From assembly GCA_016748015.1 (NCBI GenBank), contig JAAOMT010000638.1, forward strand, positions 62,001 through 126,000: 64,000 bases of DNA, read 5' to 3'. Origin of the DNA: Geosiphon pyriformis (lineage: Eukaryota > Glomeromycota > Glomeromycetes > Archaeosporales > Geosiphonaceae). The position numbers and the translations under genes are program-made. Below are positions 60,301 to 64,000 of the stretch, piece by piece (the first letter of the stretch is position 1; every line of letters begins with the position of its first letter). The notes below the pieces were generated by a model. It saw only the letters and a program-made list of their open reading frames with translations. It ran no database searches and was not told the DNA's origin.

Positions 60301-62030
60301 TCTTCCCACTCATATGGTTTAGGGATCATGGAAACCCAAGCTTCCCTCCAAGAACCAGGCACAGACTCATGAGACAGACAAGAATTCAGAAGCACCAAGA
60401 GCATATTTAGAACAGACCTATCACTATGCATCTACAGCTCATTTGATATACCTGAAAGACCAGCAGCCTTGCCAATCGGCAGATTAGAAACCACACCAAA
60501 CAATTCCAAAAACTTAATTGGCTGCATTACACCAGAAAAAGCTTCATCAAAAACATAATCCAATGACCAATACTGATGGTACCACACATCAGGGACATCA
60601 GGAACCACTCTACGTTTCCTAGTTTATCCTTCCATAATTTCATCCACCCTTGATCTCACAAGACCAGGTTCCAAAACCAGCTCATTGTCCACAACTAAGT
60701 GATCCAAAACAACTTTATGGAAAGGGTGCTCCAGAATGCTCTAAATAGTGTGATTCTTATTCAGCTCAAAACTTTCCATCCTTTTATTGATTGCTGATTT
60801 GATAAGAAATTCCTCCACGTGCTTCGATTCTGCCATTTTAAGTGAGCAATAAGTTTTTCTGACCTTGGAAAGGGCTGACCAAACAGTATTAAGAGAAGAG
60901 CTGAAGAGAAAAAGAGATCTGACCACAGAGACATTATCTCTATCAAGAGAACCCCAGACATCCAACAATGAAATAAATTTATCATGACAAATCGACTGAG
61001 AAGCTTTAACCAGCTTTGATATCAAAAGTTCTAACTTATGAAATTTGGAAGATTCCCTAATGAAGACACCATCATAGTTCTTAAACCATTTTTTCTTGAA
61101 CACCTCATCAGCTGAAAAAATTATTATCTTGCGAACAATGTCTTACATCACATCCAAATCTGAGAATTGCTGGGAGACAATAAAATCTTCAGAGAACATG
61201 GTGGCATTAGCAGCCGTAGCACCCTTGAACTTGTTCTATTTTGTGTCATCAACACCCTTAAAATTAAACTTCCAACAATTTCTATTCACCTGTTTGTGAA
61301 GAGAGTTCAACTGCACGTCCAATAAACCACCCAAACCCAAAGACACAGAAACAGCCTGATGGTTCGTTTCGAAATGCTCACCAACATCTAAGACACTGCA
61401 GTGTACTATTGCATTAACCAAATTTGAAAAAATTATCACATAGTCAATCGTTTTTCTAACACCCCTAGAGTTTGTCCAAGTGGGCAATTTCACAGCCGGG
61501 CTTCCGACCAAAGAATTTGCCAGACCCAAATCAAGGCATTTCCTAAAACTTGCACACTTATGAGAACTATCTTCATTAAAGTCACTACCAAGAACAATAA
61601 AAGAAGATTTATTAACAGCCTTTACAATAAAAGAGTTGATTTTATCAGCTTGAGAGAACTGAACTGCCGAAAAAGCACCAGCATAAAGCCCCAGAATTAA
61701 CACAGAAAGTTTACCCTTGAAAAGTAATTTAACAGACAAGAGCCGACCAGGCACCTCTGAAACCTTGTACAGATGACAAGCCAAAGAAACATTCATGATA
61801 ACAGCAACACCCATACCCAAGTGACCAGAATCTAAACCAGAAGTAAACACTTAAACACCATCAAACTTATCCGCAATCTATAAATGAACCTTACCTCTTA
61901 ATTTTGTTTCAGTAACAATAGAGACCAAATTGTTCATTTCCTTATGTTACCTAATAATGTCCTTCTGCTTAGCGGGGTTGTTCATGCCTCTGACGTTGCA
62001 TATAGTAAATTTCCAGACCAAACTGCTCAT
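57351..62030 (-). pseudogene. LINE ORF2 (endonuclease, reverse transcriptase, RNase H), nonsense-riddled
   Basis: 1560 codons in a single uninterrupted phase, with at least twelve in-frame stops and no net frameshift. Endonuclease: ICNVRGMNN, TETKLRG, VLGSDFNED, KTIDYVI and FETNHQAV, the last normally SDH with catalytic Asp, here Asn. Reverse transcriptase: LQNMRKVYDSV, where the first motif A Asp is Asn, then the intact FVDD box at about 59.7 kb. RNase H: VYTDGSVKN, VELQAIALAL, LFLDSQAAL and NSIADAVAL keep the acidic set. A C-terminal CLYCGEVEVSDHVFSC finger follows. Stops often replace Trp or Gln (for example G-stop-KHLEKC at 60042 and SS-stop-KVLSGL near 57.79 kb). All these changes are explained by single G-to-A or C-to-T steps. 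Confidence 0.88.
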
Positions 62031-63819
62031 TGAGTGAAGGGTAGAGACACCGAATGCGCACCTATACTATCCACTTTGGCTGAAAAGCCCAGAACCATTT
62101 CCATCAGACACTTCATGCTGTCTTCCAGCTTAGACACCAAAGACATATCAAAAGACACTGCTCCCATAACAGTCCCACCACTAGTGAACACACCCGAGCC
62201 CTTACTCATCACTACATCTGTGCCTTGATCCTGTGATGAAAGGGTCACCAATGGCTGACATCCAGAGCTAGGCTGAGGAACTATTGGTCTGAGTGCATTC
62301 AACCTTTTAGCCAGCTTACTAACTTGCTCTGCGAGACTGGTGAGACTGCGCTCAAGAACAGTGAACCTATTGTTGACCTCTATTGTAACTGGTAGAGATG
62401 GCTTCATCTCCGAAGAGAAGCCAACATTCACCAAAACATTTTGACTAGAGAGGGGGAGAGAAGAAAACCTGCGAGCAACCTTTGCCCAAGAGAGACCACC
62501 AAAAAAGACCGGACAAGCAACTGGAGCCGAGCATTTGGCATAAATGGCTGCCAGTCTGCTTTTATCTGTGTCTGAGAAAGCTCTACGCAACAAATTACCA
62601 GAAAAAAATTTCCCACCAATTACACAACCCAATGACATATGTCCCAACTTTTCATACTTGGCACATTTAGTAGAAATAAGGTAAAACCAGCGGAGATTGG
62701 CATTTTTAAGTACTGGCGTGGTTTCCACAGTAGCATTCAATGATTTAGCAAAGTTGAAGCAAACAACAGCACACCTGGCCTGAGTATATGTAACAGAATG
62801 ACGATCAATGATGCATGTTTTCTCACCCACAGATCTAACAAAGTCCCAGATATCATGAGTATTAGTCCCCATTAGCAGTATATAGAGCAGCACCCTATGT
62901 TGATCTCTTGCATCCCACGCTTTTTTGTCTGAATCAGCCCTAGTCACGCATACAGCATCTTTCCCAATCAGAATAAACCACTCAGTTGCAACCAAATCAG
63001 CCTGATCTGATTGCTCGAATTCTACTACTGCTTTCTGCTACAGCCCAATTAATTGCATCTTGATCACCTTAACAACTCCAAACTCGGATAGTGCAGCGTG
63101 CACAGTCTCAGCTGATGTTCCAATCGGAATTTCTTTTATAACCACAGCCCAATCTGACTGCCTAGAAGATTTTTTGAGATCGGTGTTTACTAAGATTTTC
63201 GCATTCGCAGCCTTATCAGTAGCTTTTATCAGACTTGATTCGGAAGTGAACGTTGCTCTGATCATCCCTGAGAATTTTGAGGGAGTAGACACTTCTCCAA
63301 AATCATTGATTCAAAAAATAATTTCCTCATCACCACAAGTTTTTCCTGAGAAGATTTGCCAGCCACCTTATCCAAGCCAATATCTAATGCAAATGACTTC
63401 CTGACTAGAACATTGACCAAGTTTTTCATAGGAGGGGAGAGCTCAAGAAGAGCATCCGAGAGAACACCATCATCATCACTACCTTTCAAGAAATCAATCT
63501 TTCCCAATGGCTTGCCCAATGTCTTTTTGGTTTTAACTTTTGAATTTGTGGGTGTCTGATCATGATCTCCACCAGCCAGAGCATTATCTTCACCATAATC
63601 AAAGCTGGTCTTCTCCACCAGACACTCCTTTTCTATATCAACACTCTCAGACTCAATAGTGTTCCCAGTCTCTGAATCCCATGAACAAACACCAGAAGCT
63701 TTAGCAGCAGCTCCTCTATTATTAATACCTTCTGCCAATACACTTCCCTTCCTCTTTTTCTTCAATGCAACTGCCTTGAAACCACTCTCAGAACCAGAAA
63801 CTTTAATAGTCTTTTTCAT
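62027..63819 (-). pseudogene. LINE ORF1 (RNA-binding protein), interrupted
   Basis: The N-terminal part is low-complexity and charged (63819 to about 63300; the open frame continues upstream of this ATG). A frameshift near 63300 leads into an RRM-like segment (DWAVVIKEIPIGTSAETVHA, ALSEFGVVKVIKMQL). A TAG at 63038-63040 stands where relatives have Trp. The last part (62995-62027) has a zinc knuckle whose second Cys is Tyr (CAKYEKLGHMSLGC) and a C-terminal coiled region (VSKLAKRLNAL). The ORF1 stop TGA overlaps the ORF2 ATG. The protein would coat element RNA; this copy is dead. Confidence 0.8.
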
Positions 63820-64000
63820 AACAGCAATAACAGAGCCAACAGTGGCCTCGTAATCAAAGAATGGTTTAGATTTATCGTACTGAATAGTAAAAAACTTCTC
63901 CCGAGAAAACTTTTGACTCTTTTTTTGGGAAATTTGGATGAAGGAGAGAAAGAAATTTTTTAATATTTTGAATTATAATAATTAGTTTTCAATATTTTTT

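Larger units (their letters stand above)
57219..63960 (-). mobile_element. APE-type LINE with RNase H, near full length, decayed
   Basis: Minus-strand non-LTR retrotransposon. The 3' end carries an A14 tail (T run 57219-57232 on the plus strand), preceded by a UTR to 57350. ORF2 (57351-62030) and ORF1 (62027-63819 and upstream) overlap by ATGA. The 5' limit near 63960 is set by return to AT-rich DNA and is approximate. Order of domains: RRM-like, zinc knuckle, AP endonuclease, reverse transcriptase, RNase H, CCHC finger. This fits Tad1/I-like elements of fungi, and several segments resemble elements I know from Rhizophagus and Gigaspora. Confidence 0.9.

Overview
The window is eukaryotic and looks like an arbuscular mycorrhizal fungus (Glomeromycotina, Rhizophagus/Gigaspora type). 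This is inferred from the very AT-rich genome with short 65-85 nt introns and many trinucleotide microsatellites. The gene families point the same way: MGxCC-type SAM methyltransferases, a MATA-type HMG box protein, a CRN/kinase-like protein, a WTSGN-type kinase remnant and a BTB protein. So does a non-LTR retrotransposon whose protein segments resemble those I know from this lineage. No database search was possible.

Left part (1-32 kb) is gene-sparse. The 3' end of a methyltransferase lies at 1-539 and a decayed kinase at 2.07-2.59 kb. Three intact paralogous methyltransferases sit at 4.5-5.7 kb (+), 6.95-8.06 kb (-) and 31.0-32.2 kb (+), with a fourth dead copy at 12.9-13.6 kb. I reconstructed their introns from splice signals and reading phase: all three share intron phases 2-1-0 and 149- and 171-nt last exons. 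All three begin Met-Gly-x-Cys-Cys, a possible lipid-anchor signal, and the copy at 4.5 kb uses two GC-AG introns. Between them lie an 851-bp TA-flanked inverted-repeat element with a protein fragment and an assembly gap (8.59-9.44 kb), a secreted class-3 lipase-like protein with Gly in place of the nucleophile Ser (10.2-11.6 kb), an intronless HMG-box protein (15.8-16.7 kb), a two-exon CRN-like pseudokinase (18.0-19.3 kb, -) and a small secreted Kre9/KNH-like protein (23.6-24.1 kb, -).

Middle part (32-46.6 kb) is mostly non-coding. It holds a three-exon BTB/POZ gene (37.5-38.3 kb), a 1.3-kb Tc1/mariner element with a frameshifted DD34E transposase (40.25-41.56 kb) and a decayed LINE 3' end at 43.3 kb.

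Right part (46.6-64 kb) is a transposon graveyard. A near full-length APE-type LINE with RNase H lies on the minus strand at 57.2-64 kb. Its 1560-codon ORF2 keeps one frame throughout and is broken only by nonsense changes. The extremely AT-rich block beside it (about 49.0-52.1 kb shown by several anchors, probably further) is another copy of the same LINE in which nearly every difference is C-to-T or G-to-A. A 606-bp Tc1 deletion derivative with clean inverted repeats and normal CG content sits inside that block, so it arrived after the decay or escaped it. I saw no tRNA, rRNA or CRISPR array.
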